A stretch of DNA of 64,000 nt, taken from assembly GCA_016719055.1 (NCBI GenBank), contig JADKAW010000019.1, positions 1 to 64,000 on the forward strand, read 5' to 3'. The DNA is from Candidatus Rhodoferax mariagerensis (GTDB lineage Bacteria; Pseudomonadota; Gammaproteobacteria; Burkholderiales; Burkholderiaceae_C). The notes beneath the pieces were generated by a model that was not told the origin of the DNA, searched no databases, and worked only from the letters and a program-made list of their open reading frames with translations. Within the stretch, counting starts at the first letter, position 1. Each line of letters starts with the position of its first letter. The translations under genes were made by a program, and so were the position numbers. Positions 8,283-16,134 of this stretch are shown one piece after another.

Positions 8283-10085
8283 ATGGAATTTATTGCAACC
8301 AACATTGCCCCCATCATGTTCATGGGGCTTGTCGTTTTTTTATTGCTGGGTTTTCCTGTGGCGTTCAGCCTGGGAGCCTGCGGCCTGTTTTTTGGCTTTG
8401 TCGGCGTCGAACTCGGGCTGCTGCCTGAAGCCTTGTTACAGGCGCTGCCGCTGCGCATTTTTGGCATCATGCAAAACGACACGCTGCTGGCGATTCCGTT
8501 TTTCACGCTGATGGGGCTGATTCTGGAGCGCAGCGGCATGGCCGAAGACCTGCTCGACACCATTGGCCAGTTGTTTGGCCCGCTGCGCGGCGGTTTGGCC
8601 TTTGCGGTGATTTTTGTCGGTGCACTGCTGGCAGCCACCACCGGCGTGGTGGCGGCTTCAGTGATTTCGATGGGCCTGATCTCGCTACCCATCATGCTAC
8701 GTTATGGCTACGACCGGCGCATTGCCTCGGGCGCGATTGCCGCCTCGGGCACCTTGGCACAGATCATTCCGCCGTCTTTGGTGTTGATCATTCTGGCAGA
8801 CCAGTTGGGCCGCAGTGTGGGCGAGATGTACAAGGGTGCGTTTATTCCAGGCTTTGCCCTAACCGCCATGTATTTTGGCTACGTGGTGCTGATTACCTTC
8901 ATCAAGCCAAGCTGGGTGCCAGCCTTGCCGCCTGAAGCCCGCACCATCCGCGAGGACAACGGTAAAAGCGGCTTGCCATCGCTGGGTGTTTTGACGGCAC
9001 TCAGTGCTGGCTCCGCCATCTATTTAGGTCAGCATTATGCTCAGGTGCTGAGCTACTTCAAGGGCGATGAAGTGCTCACCGTGCCCACCGATGAGACCAT
9101 TGTGGTGTCTTTGTGCGCCGGTGTCGTGCTGGCGTTCTTGATCGCCGTGATCAACAAGGTAACCCGTGCCGGCCTGTTGTCACGCATGGCCGAGCGGGTC
9201 ACTTTTGTGCTGATTCCACCGCTGCTGCTGATCTTTCTGGTGCTGGGTACGATTTTTCTGGGCGTGGCCACACCCACTGAAGGCGGGGCCATGGGTGCCG
9301 TGGGTGCGTTTTTAATGGCCATGTCACGCCGACGCCTGAGCTTGTCGTTGCTCAAGCAGGCGCTCACCTCTACCACCAAACTGTCGAGCTTTGTGGTGTT
9401 TATTCTGGTGGGCTCCACCGTGTTCAGCCTGGTGTTTCAGGGGGTGGACGGCTCCAGATGGGTTGAGCACCTATTAACCTCAGTACCTGGGGGCCAGCTG
9501 GGCTTTTTGATTGTGGTCAACATATTGATCTTTTTCCTGGCATTCTTCCTGGACTTCTTTGAACTGGCATTCATTGTGGTGCCGCTGCTGGCCCCGGTGG
9601 CCGAAAAAATCGGCATCGATCTGATCTGGTTTGGTGTGTTGCTGGGGGTGAACATGCAAACCTCGTTCATGCACCCACCCTTTGGTTTTGCCCTGTTTTA
9701 CCTGCGTAGCGTGGCACCTGGCCGAGCCTACACCGACCGGCTGACCAAAAAGCTGATCCAGCCCGTGACCACCATGCAGATCTACTGGGGTGCCATCCCG
9801 TTTGTCATCATCCAGATCATCATGGTCAGCCTGATCATCGCCTTCCCCGGTATTGTGTCGAGCGGTCTGGACAAAAAAGAGGTGGTCGATCTGGACAAGG
9901 TGGGTGCCGAGATGATGATCAACATGCCGGGTGCGGAGCCTGAAGCCCCCACACCAGCGCCCGCCACCGACGCATCTGCACCTGTCAACACACCTGATGC
10001 GGGCAACACCCCAGCACCAGAGCCCGATGCCGCTGCCGACAATGACCCGATGAAGGCGATGGAAGAATCCATGAAGAAAAAGTAG
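8283..10085 (+). CDS. dctM: TRAP transporter large permease subunit (DctM family), long form
   Basis: A 600-residue polytopic membrane protein, the transporting subunit of a TRAP system. Early residues (FMGLVVFLLLGFPVAFSLG) and the segments PIMLRYGYDRRIASGAIAASGTLAQIIPPS and GAVGAFLMAMSRRRLS are DctM signatures. It is longer than the usual 425-440 residues because of an extra region with added helices around residues 215-310 and an acidic, Pro/Ala-rich C-terminal tail (about 545-600). Such long DctM forms go with receptors of the TakP type, which agrees with the solute receptor encoded convergently at 10372-11455. An intrinsic terminator at 10326-10354 serves both directions. Confidence 0.87.
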   Translation: MEFIATNIAPIMFMGLVVFLLLGFPVAFSLGACGLFFGFVGVELGLLPEALLQALPLRIFGIMQNDTLLAIPFFTLMGLILERSGMAEDLLDTIGQLFGPLRGGLAFAVIFVGALLAATTGVVAASVISMGLISLPIMLRYGYDRRIASGAIAASGTLAQIIPPSLVLIILADQLGRSVGEMYKGAFIPGFALTAMYFGYVVLITFIKPSWVPALPPEARTIREDNGKSGLPSLGVLTALSAGSAIYLGQHYAQVLSYFKGDEVLTVPTDETIVVSLCAGVVLAFLIAVINKVTRAGLLSRMAERVTFVLIPPLLLIFLVLGTIFLGVATPTEGGAMGAVGAFLMAMSRRRLSLSLLKQALTSTTKLSSFVVFILVGSTVFSLVFQGVDGSRWVEHLLTSVPGGQLGFLIVVNILIFFLAFFLDFFELAFIVVPLLAPVAEKIGIDLIWFGVLLGVNMQTSFMHPPFGFALFYLRSVAPGRAYTDRLTKKLIQPVTTMQIYWGAIPFVIIQIIMVSLIIAFPGIVSSGLDKKEVVDLDKVGAEMMINMPGAEPEAPTPAPATDASAPVNTPDAGNTPAPEPDAAADNDPMKAMEESMKKK

Positions 10086-10153
10086 CGCAGCCGGCCTGCC
10101 ACCAAGCGGCTTTACTCGCTGCGTGGTCAGGCTTGCAGTCCGTTTCACCAATC

Positions 10154-10276
10154 CCGATACATGAAATCGTGTCTTTTTCCGCCATGCGTCGTTGTTCGTC
10201 GTTGCCATAGCTACGGCTATGGCGCCTCCTCGCGCCTAACCTGACGAAAAAATCCATCAATTTCATTTTGTATCGG
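10154..10276. repeat. Imperfect-palindrome element between dctM and its terminator
   Basis: About 123 bases bounded by CCGATAC and GTATCGG, with ATGAAAT/ATTTCAT just inside and a perfect central hairpin GCCATAGC-TACG-GCTATGGC at 10204-10223. No coding potential. The layout is that of a small non-autonomous mobile element or a structured repeat; whether other copies exist in the genome cannot be seen here. Confidence 0.45.
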
Positions 10277-10325
10277 TTTTGATGGAACGGACTACTAGTG
10301 GGCGTTGTCAAACTATCCTGCTCAT

Positions 10326-10354
10326 AAAAAAACCCCGCAATGCGGGGTTTTTTT
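10326..10354. terminator. Bidirectional intrinsic terminator between dctM and dctP
   Basis: A7, then CCCCGCA-A-TGCGGGG, then T7: a GC-rich hairpin flanked by an A-run and a T-run, able to end transcription from both sides. It lies between the convergent dctM and dctP genes. Confidence 0.85.
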
Positions 10355-10371
10355 GCCGGGTGTGAGCTGAC

Positions 10372-11455
10372 TCAGAGCTTGCGGGTGGCCATGAACGAGT
10401 CGAACTTGGCTTCGGCAAAGCGGAACCACAACACCTGGTCGCGCTGGAAGTTGCGGAAGTCGGCGTAAATTTTCTTCCACTCGGGGCTCTTGGCGTTGTT
10501 GGCCTCAAAAACCGTCATGGCCGACTTGAACGATGCCTCCAGCACGTCATTGGGGAATGGCAACACCTTGGTTTTGGCGGCCACCAGTTGTTTCAACGCG
10601 GTCGGGTTAAAGGCATCGTACTTGGCCAACATATCAGCCGCCGCCATGGCACAGGCGGTTTCAAGAATTGCCTTGTTTTCTGCCGACAAGGCATCAAAGG
10701 CCTTCTGGTTGGCAAAGAAGTCAACTTCAGGGCCGCCTTCCCACCAGCCGGGGTAGTAGTAGAAACGGTGCCACCTTGTTAAAGCCCAACTTCTGGTCGT
10801 CATACGGACCGACCCATTCGGCAGCGTCGATGGTGCCTTTTTCAAGCGCCTGATAGACCTCGCCACCCGGAATGCTCTGCGGTACGGCACCCAAGCCTTG
10901 CATCACTTCGCCGACCAAGCCGCCGCCCAGTCGCATCTTCATGCCCTTGAAATCAGCCGCCGACTTGATTTGCTTGCGGTACCAGCCGCCCATCTGCACG
11001 CCAGTATTACCCCCGGCAAAGCTGGTCATGCCGTAGCCTGCGTATAGCTCGTTCATCAGCTTGCGGCCATTGCCGTGCATCATCCAGGCCGTCATCTGGC
11101 GGGCATTCATGCCAAACGGAATGGCCGAACCCAGCGCAAACGCCGGGTTTTTGCCGTAAAAATAATAGGGCACGGTGTGGGTCATCTCAACCGTGGCGTT
11201 TTGCACACCATCCACCACACCAAACGGTGGCACCAGTTCGCCACCCGCATGTACCGAAATCTCGAACTTGCCACCCGACATCGCCTTGACGGCCTTGGCC
11301 ATGACTTCGGCTGCACCGTAAATGGTGTCGAGCGATTTCGGAAAGCTTGACGCCAGACGCCAGCGCACTGCTGCCTGTGCGTGCACGGCCGGTGCTACAC
11401 CTGCGGCCAGCACACCCGCGATACCTGCGTTTTTGATGATTGAACGACGATCCAT
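10372..11455 (-). pseudogene. dctP: TRAP transporter solute receptor (DctP family, TakP-like), frameshifted
   Basis: Periplasmic solute-binding protein of about 360 residues. The N-terminal frame (11455 down) has a secretion signal starting MDRRSIIKNAGIAGVLAAG, then WRLASSFPKSLDTIYGAAEV, GGNTGVQMGGW and ALEKGTIDAAEWVGPYDD, which closely resemble TakP, the alpha-keto-acid receptor of Rhodobacter. The C-terminal frame resumes YYYPGWWEGG and runs to 10372. The switch is one extra base in the AAA at 10763-10765 (plus strand). Apart from this the protein looks complete, so it is either a recent mutation or a sequencing error. The ligand, by family, is probably a 2-oxo acid such as pyruvate. It is convergent with dctQM, hence separately expressed. 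Confidence 0.85.
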
Positions 11456-11582
11456 CTAAATACTCCTGTGGTTACAAATGAGTTGGCTCACGGCATGCAG
11501 CGATGCCGTATTGACTGATCAGAGTCAGCTGCCATTTTATGGACACTCCTTCAAGAACCTTGCCGGGTTTTCCCTTGCGCAG

Positions 11583-11598
11583 CCCTTGAAAACAAGGG
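11583..11598. terminator. Small hairpin after dxs
   Basis: CCCTTG-AAAA-CAAGGG, a 6-bp stem located just beyond the 3' end of dxs (minus strand) and upstream of dctP. No T-run follows, so terminator function is uncertain. Confidence 0.3.
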
Positions 11599-11625
11599 TT
11601 ATGTCAAAGACCGGGCAAATATTCG

Positions 11626-13488
11626 TCACTGAAAAAAGCGTGCCTGGATGGCTGACTCAATGCCCGATGCATCCAGCCCCTGCAAGGCCAGCAACCTGGC
11701 CGGGTCACCATGTTCAATAAATTCGTCGCGCAGACCCAGTTGCAACACCGCGCGTGTCAGCCGGGCGGCTGCCAGCGCCTCCAGCACTGCGCTGCCGGCA
11801 CCGCCCATCACGGCACCTTCTTCGAGCGTGACCAGTGCCTCATGCTCAGCCGCAACTTTCAGCAGGAGCTCAAGGTCCAGCGGCTTGGCCCAGCGCATAT
11901 TGACCACACTGGCGTTCAGCCTTTGTGCCGCTTCAAGTGCCGGGTACAGCAGCGTGCCAAAGACCAAAATTGCCACGCGCTGGCCCTGACGGCGCAGCTC
12001 GCCCCGACCAAACGGCAAGGGTTCCAGCCCCCGTTGTAGCGGCACACCAGCGCCGCTGCCACGCGGGTAGCGCACTGCCACCGGTGTGTTTTGGGCATAG
12101 GCCGTGCTCAGCAGCTGACGGCATTCGTTTTCGTCTGCCGGGCAGGCAATGCTGATATTGGGAATACAACGCAGGTATGGGATGTCGTAAGCCCCTGCAT
12201 GCGTGGCACCGTCAGCCCCAACCAGGCCAGCACGGTCCAGGGCAAACACCACCGGCAGGTTCTGAATCGCCACGTCATGAATCAGCTGGTCGTAGGCGCG
12301 CTGCAAAAAGGTGGAATAAATCGCCACCACCGGTTTGAGCCCTTCGCAGGCCAGGCCGGCGGCAAAGGTCAGGGCGTGTTGCTCGGCAATGCCGACATCA
12401 AAGAAACGTCCTGGGAAGCGCTCTTCAAACTCCACCATCCCCGAGCCCTCGCGCATGGCCGGTGTGATGCCCACCAACCGCAGGTCAGCCGCGGCCATGT
12501 CACACAACCATTGCCCAAACACCTGGGTAAAGGTAAGTTTGGCAACGCCACTGGCTTGTTGCAGCCCTACAGCTGGGTCAAATTTGCCCGGGCCATGGTA
12601 GGCCACCGGGTCGGCCTCAGCCAGCTTGTAGCCCTGGCCTTTTTTGGTCACCACATGCAAAAACTGCGGCCCTTTGAGCTGCTTGATGTTTTCCAGCACG
12701 CTGACCAGGGTTTCCACGTCGTGCCCGTCAATCGGACCCACATAGTTGAAACCAAACTTTTCGAATAAGGTGATCGGCTTGACCATGCCCTTGGCCGACT
12801 CCTCAAAGCGTTTGGCCAGCTCAAACAGCGGTGGTGCCCCCTTCAGCACGGTTTTGCCGGCGTTTTTGGCTGCTGCATAAAACTGACCGCTGAGCAACCT
12901 GGCCAGGTGACGGTTGAGCGCGCCCACCGGCGGGCTGATCGACATGTCGTTGTCGTTCAGGATCACCAGCAGGTTGCAGTCAGACACACCCGCGTTGTTA
13001 AGCGCCTCAAAGGCCATGCCAGCCGTCATGGCGCCGTCACCAATCACCGCAATGGCGTGGCGGTCTTCACCTTTGATGCGACTGGCCAGCGCCATGCCCA
13101 ACGCAGCCGAAATAGAGGTGCTGGAGTGCGCCGTGCCAAAAGCATCAAATTCGCTCTCGCCGCGCTGCGGAAAACCGCTCAAGCCGCCCAACTGCCGCAG
13201 GCTGGCCATGCGTTCGCGCCGCCCGGTCAGGATCTTATGCGGATAGGTCTGGTGCCCTACATCCCACACCACCCGGTCATGCGGCGTGTTGAACACATAG
13301 TGCAGTGCCACGGTGAGTTCGACGGTGCCCAGGTTTGAGCTCAGGTGCCCACCGGTTTTGGCCACACTGTCGATCAGGTAGGCCCGCAATTCACTGGCCA
13401 AGGTAGGCAACTGGGCACGGGCGAGCTGTCGCAGGTCGTCAGGAGACCGAATGGTCTGCAACAGGGGATACGGAATATTCATCAACAT
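11626..13488 (-). CDS. dxs: 1-deoxy-D-xylulose-5-phosphate synthase
   Basis: A 620-residue thiamine-diphosphate enzyme joining pyruvate and glyceraldehyde 3-phosphate, the first step of the MEP isoprenoid pathway. Visible features: KTGGHLSSNLGTVELTVALHYVF at the N-terminus, the ThDP-binding GDGAMTAGMAFEALNNAG with the later ND, the pyrimidine-domain stretch EGSGMVEFEERFP…DVGIAEQHALTFAAG, and AYDQLIHDVAIQNLPVVFALDRAG. Length is typical. The product feeds the ispA enzyme encoded immediately upstream on the same strand; the 78-base gap contains a short interspersed repeat. ATG at 13488 or the one two codons later could be the start. Confidence 0.95.
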   Translation of the reverse strand: MLMNIPYPLLQTIRSPDDLRQLARAQLPTLASELRAYLIDSVAKTGGHLSSNLGTVELTVALHYVFNTPHDRVVWDVGHQTYPHKILTGRRERMASLRQLGGLSGFPQRGESEFDAFGTAHSSTSISAALGMALASRIKGEDRHAIAVIGDGAMTAGMAFEALNNAGVSDCNLLVILNDNDMSISPPVGALNRHLARLLSGQFYAAAKNAGKTVLKGAPPLFELAKRFEESAKGMVKPITLFEKFGFNYVGPIDGHDVETLVSVLENIKQLKGPQFLHVVTKKGQGYKLAEADPVAYHGPGKFDPAVGLQQASGVAKLTFTQVFGQWLCDMAAADLRLVGITPAMREGSGMVEFEERFPGRFFDVGIAEQHALTFAAGLACEGLKPVVAIYSTFLQRAYDQLIHDVAIQNLPVVFALDRAGLVGADGATHAGAYDIPYLRCIPNISIACPADENECRQLLSTAYAQNTPVAVRYPRGSGAGVPLQRGLEPLPFGRGELRRQGQRVAILVFGTLLYPALEAAQRLNASVVNMRWAKPLDLELLLKVAAEHEALVTLEEGAVMGGAGSAVLEALAAARLTRAVLQLGLRDEFIEHGDPARLLALQGLDASGIESAIQARFFQ

Positions 13489-13501
13489 ACGCTCTTGTTT
13501 T

Positions 13502-13547
13502 TATAGCTGCATGTGCACATTGCACAAGGGCTACAGTTCATTTTTTT
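13502..13547 (+). repeat. Short interspersed repeat, copy 2 (between ispA and dxs)
   Basis: TATAGCTGC…CAAGGGCTACAG…TTTTTTT, matching the family pattern. It occupies most of the gap between ispA and dxs and would be in the leader part of the dxs transcript. Confidence 0.55.
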
Positions 13548-13566
13548 ATACAAATTCAAAAGATCA

Positions 13567-14571
13567 TCAATGACTGCGATTCACCACCATCACCGCCAGC
13601 GCCCGCAAGGCACGCGTGTCGGTCAGCTCGCTGCGCACCAGTGCTGCCTGGGCCTGCACCAGCAGTTCTTGTGCGTAAGCGTTGGCACGCGCCAGACCCA
13701 TCAACGACACATAGGTCGGTTTGTCATGGTCTGCGTCCTTGCCTGCGGTTTTGCCCAGCGTGGCAGAGTCGGCAGTCACATCCAGAATGTCATCGACCAC
13801 CTGAAACGCCAGGCCCAGGATATTGCCATACGCCTGCAGGGCGGCAAGTGCTGGGGCACTGACACAGCCACATGCGACCCCCATCATGACGCTGGCTTCA
13901 AGCAGCGCGCCGGTTTTAAGCCGGTGCATTTCACGCAACTGCGCTTCTGTCAGTTGCAGTCCGACACTGGCCAGGTCAATGGCTTGCCCGCCAGCCATGC
14001 CGGTACACCCGGCAGCACGCGCCAGCAAACGGCACAGGCGCGCCTGGCGCGCCAGCGGCATCACCGCGTCCCCTGGTGTCAATAGCTCAAACGCCAGGGC
14101 CTGCAGCGCATCACCTGCCAGCAGCGCGCTGGCCTGGCCAAACTGCACATGCACTGTGGGCTTGCCACGGCGCAGCACATCGTTGTCCATGCAGGGCATG
14201 TCGTCATGCACCAGCGAGTAGGCATGGATCAGTTCGACCGCACAAGCAGTGCGCAGTACAGACTCAGGGGTTTCGCCCCGATCGGACTCAAAAGACGCAC
14301 CGCGCCGGGCGGCTTCATCGAATCCTTCTTTACACGCCGGTGGCCTGACCATACCCCCAGCGCACACCGCTTGGTATGCGGCCAGCACCAGCAAGGGGCG
14401 CAGGCGTTTGCCACCGTCCAGCACGGCGTAGCGCATGGCGGCCATCAGGTCAGCGGGCGCGTGATGGTCCAGATCCGCCGATGCATCGACACTGACCCAG
14501 CGCTCCAGCGCGTGCTCTACAGCGCTGAGTTGGCGCGCCATCCAGGCATTAAAGTCAAATTCTTCAAGCAT
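13567..14571 (-). CDS. ispA: Farnesyl diphosphate synthase / polyprenyl synthetase
   Basis: A 334-residue prenyltransferase that condenses isopentenyl diphosphate with allylic diphosphates. The first Asp-rich motif DDMPCMDND is at 123-131 and the second, DDILD, near 260, both intact. It is about 33 residues longer than usual because of a segment at about residues 70-102 (…GGMVRPPACKEGFDEAARRGASF…) lying between YQAV and ESVLRTACAVELIHAYS, which are adjacent in typical family members. This insert is read in frame and looks like inserted repeat DNA (see finding). xseB ends two bases upstream and dxs follows, the standard order in Burkholderiales. The insert lies in a loop before the catalytic helix, so activity may survive. 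Confidence 0.92.
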   Translation of the reverse strand: MLEEFDFNAWMARQLSAVEHALERWVSVDASADLDHHAPADLMAAMRYAVLDGGKRLRPLLVLAAYQAVCAGGMVRPPACKEGFDEAARRGASFESDRGETPESVLRTACAVELIHAYSLVHDDMPCMDNDVLRRGKPTVHVQFGQASALLAGDALQALAFELLTPGDAVMPLARQARLCRLLARAAGCTGMAGGQAIDLASVGLQLTEAQLREMHRLKTGALLEASVMMGVACGCVSAPALAALQAYGNILGLAFQVVDDILDVTADSATLGKTAGKDADHDKPTYVSLMGLARANAYAQELLVQAQAALVRSELTDTRALRALAVMVVNRSH

Positions 14572-14573
14572 GT

Positions 14574-14810
14574 CTATTCAGGGGTCCATGGCTTCAAAGT
14601 GCCTTGATCAAGCAGCTTGACCTGGTCTTCAACCGCCACCAGCCGGGCACGGCACATGGCCAATAACTCGGCACCGCGCTGGTACTGGGTCAGCAATTGC
14701 TCAAGCGGCAGATCGCCCGACTCCAGCCGGGCCACCAGCAGTTCCAGCTCTTGCAAGGCTGCTTCATAACTGAGCGGCACTGCTGCGGCGTGTTTGGAGG
14801 CAGTAGCCAT
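14574..14810 (-). CDS. xseB: Exodeoxyribonuclease VII small subunit
   Basis: A 78-residue, two-helix protein: PLSYEAALQELELLVARLESGDLPLEQLLTQYQRG is the XseB signature. It associates in several copies with the large subunit XseA to degrade single-stranded DNA. The start was put at the ATG at 14810 (MATASKHAAAVPLSYEAAL), which agrees with family length; an in-frame ATG eight codons upstream is possible. Its stop is two bases from the ispA start codon, so the two are translationally close and cotranscribed with dxs. Confidence 0.92.
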   Translation of the reverse strand: MATASKHAAAVPLSYEAALQELELLVARLESGDLPLEQLLTQYQRGAELLAMCRARLVAVEDQVKLLDQGTLKPWTPE

Positions 14811-15018
14811 AAAACGCAATACTCCCAAGTGCAAAAAACGCTGATTTTAGGCGCTGCCCGCGCGCAGCTTGCTGTGTTATCAATAACCACTTCCTTATCA
14901 CCCGTTGATGTTGATCAAATGCCAGCCCGTCGCAGCTGCCTTCATTCGGACTGCGGCGGCCTCAATTTTTCGGAAATTCGGCTAAGCTAAAGCTGCGCGG
15001 TTGAAAGGAGCGTGAACC

Positions 15019-15072
15019 ATGGGAACTCAGGGATGCAGAAATTGCAAATGTACCGTTTATGGTAAGTGCTGA
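15019..15072 (+). CDS. Candidate 17-residue cysteine-rich peptide
   Basis: An ATG with a strong ribosome-binding site (AAAGGAG, eight bases upstream) opens an 18-codon frame for MGTQGCRNCKCTVYGKC. Four cysteines in 17 residues, arranged C-x2-C-x-C-x5-C, look like a metal-binding or disulfide peptide. I recognise no family. It could be a genuine small gene or the surviving start of a longer gene cut by the IS debris that follows about 40 bases later. Confidence 0.35.
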   Translation: MGTQGCRNCKCTVYGKC

Positions 15073-15111
15073 CGGGAGCAGTGCTAGGCGCAAGATGCGA
15101 AGTTTAGCCAG

Positions 15112-15191
15112 CTAAACGAGTGGATTGCAACAACGCAATGCACCCGCCAGTGCCGCCAGAAATGGGATATTTGTGATTTCTTCATCCCTAA
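15112..15191. repeat. 80-bp dispersed repeat, copy A
   Basis: 73 of 80 bases match the stretch 24399-24478. The repeat begins CTAAACGAG and ends CATCCC(T/C)AA. It abuts the IS3-type frames here, while copy B lies between a rhodanese gene and an enoyl-CoA hydratase gene. No reading frame spans it convincingly. Confidence 0.75.
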
Positions 15192-15749
15192 GCGCAAACT
15201 ACACAGCGCACAATTCAAGGCCGAAGTGGTAATGGCGGCCTTGGCAGGGACCAAGACACTGGCAGAACTGGCATCCGAGTACGGCGTGCACCCGACGATG
15301 ATCAGCACCTGGAAGCAGAAACTGGCCAAAAACGCCAAGAGCCTGTTTGAGCACAGTAACCAAAAGGGTGCCGAACCGCAGGCGTTGATCGACCACTTAC
15401 ACCGCAAGATTGGTCAATTGCAGGTTGAGAGGAATTTCTTGGCCGGACAGCCCGCCATTGTCCGCCTGCTGATAGGCGCGCAATGATCGCCCGGGCCAGC
15501 GAGCTGTCCATTGCCCGGAAAGCCAAGCTACTGGGAATATCACGCAACAGCGTCTACTACCATTCCAGACCTGAGTCCAAGCAAGAACTCAACCTGCTCC
15601 TCAAGCGGCTCGATGAACTCTTCACAGAAAACCCCATGTATGGCAGCCGACGACTGCAACAAATGCGCAAGCGAGAAGCCATCCGGGTTGGCCGAAGACG
15701 CATCCGCAGGCTGATGAGAAAGCTCAGCCTGTGGGCGGTAGACCCCTAG
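15192..15749 (+). mobile_element. IS3-family insertion sequence remnant (orfA and truncated orfB)
   Basis: The first frame (to 15486) reads KRKLHSAQFKAEVVMAALAG, then TKTLAELASEYGVHPTMIS, an OrfA helix-turn-helix and leucine-zipper region. Its stop overlaps the ATG of the second frame (ATGA at 15483), as in IS3 elements where OrfA and OrfAB are made by frameshifting. The second frame (MIARASELSIARKAKLLGI…YGSRRLQQMRKR…) is the N-terminal domain of OrfB and stops at 15749 after 88 residues, whereas full OrfB is about 280. The DDE catalytic core is absent, so it cannot transpose. No terminal inverted repeats were found. Confidence 0.8.
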
Positions 15750-16134
15750 CCCAACACGAGTGGGTGTTCATGCGCCCCTGTAACGAGGCAGCGAACAACA
15801 GCGCAGCCTGGCTCAGTCCAGCTTGAGTTTATTCCACCCCGGTGGCTGTCCAAGCTACGGTGACCACCGCAGTGCAGCAACTGCCGACGAAATCCATTCC
15901 TTCTGCTTGGTGGCCATGCTTGATAATCTCCCTCCATGACGTGCAAAAAAACAGGTTTTTGCACCCAATTTTTTTGCATGAATTTTTAAGCCGTTTGTAC
16001 ATTTCTTAGCCTTTTGCGCTACAGAATTCATATTAGCGCCTATTTTTTAATCAATTCCGTTTTAATACCCCTTTAAAATCAATAAGTTACATGAATATGT
16101 CGTTCTTGTTAACTTACTTTAGGTCAGGTCACCC
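15750..16134. other. Intergenic region upstream of the Rieske oxygenase gene
   Basis: About 385 bases. The first half is GC-rich without recognisable coding and may be degraded IS DNA; the second half, from 15940, is AT-rich and presumably carries the promoter of the oxygenase gene. It contains a terminator-like hairpin at 15941-15964. Confidence 0.5.
15941..15964 (+). terminator. Hairpin with downstream T-run
   Basis: GTGCAAAAA-AACAGG-TTTTTGCAC followed by CCAATTTTTTT. The stem is 9 bp but AT-rich. It could insulate the oxygenase gene from read-through out of the IS remnant. Confidence 0.45.

Noticed and set aside
10288..10294. CGGACTA half-site near the dctM terminator as another copy of the PEP-CTERM palindrome
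   Set aside because: Only one arm is present; the other arm is absent, so chance is the simpler explanation.
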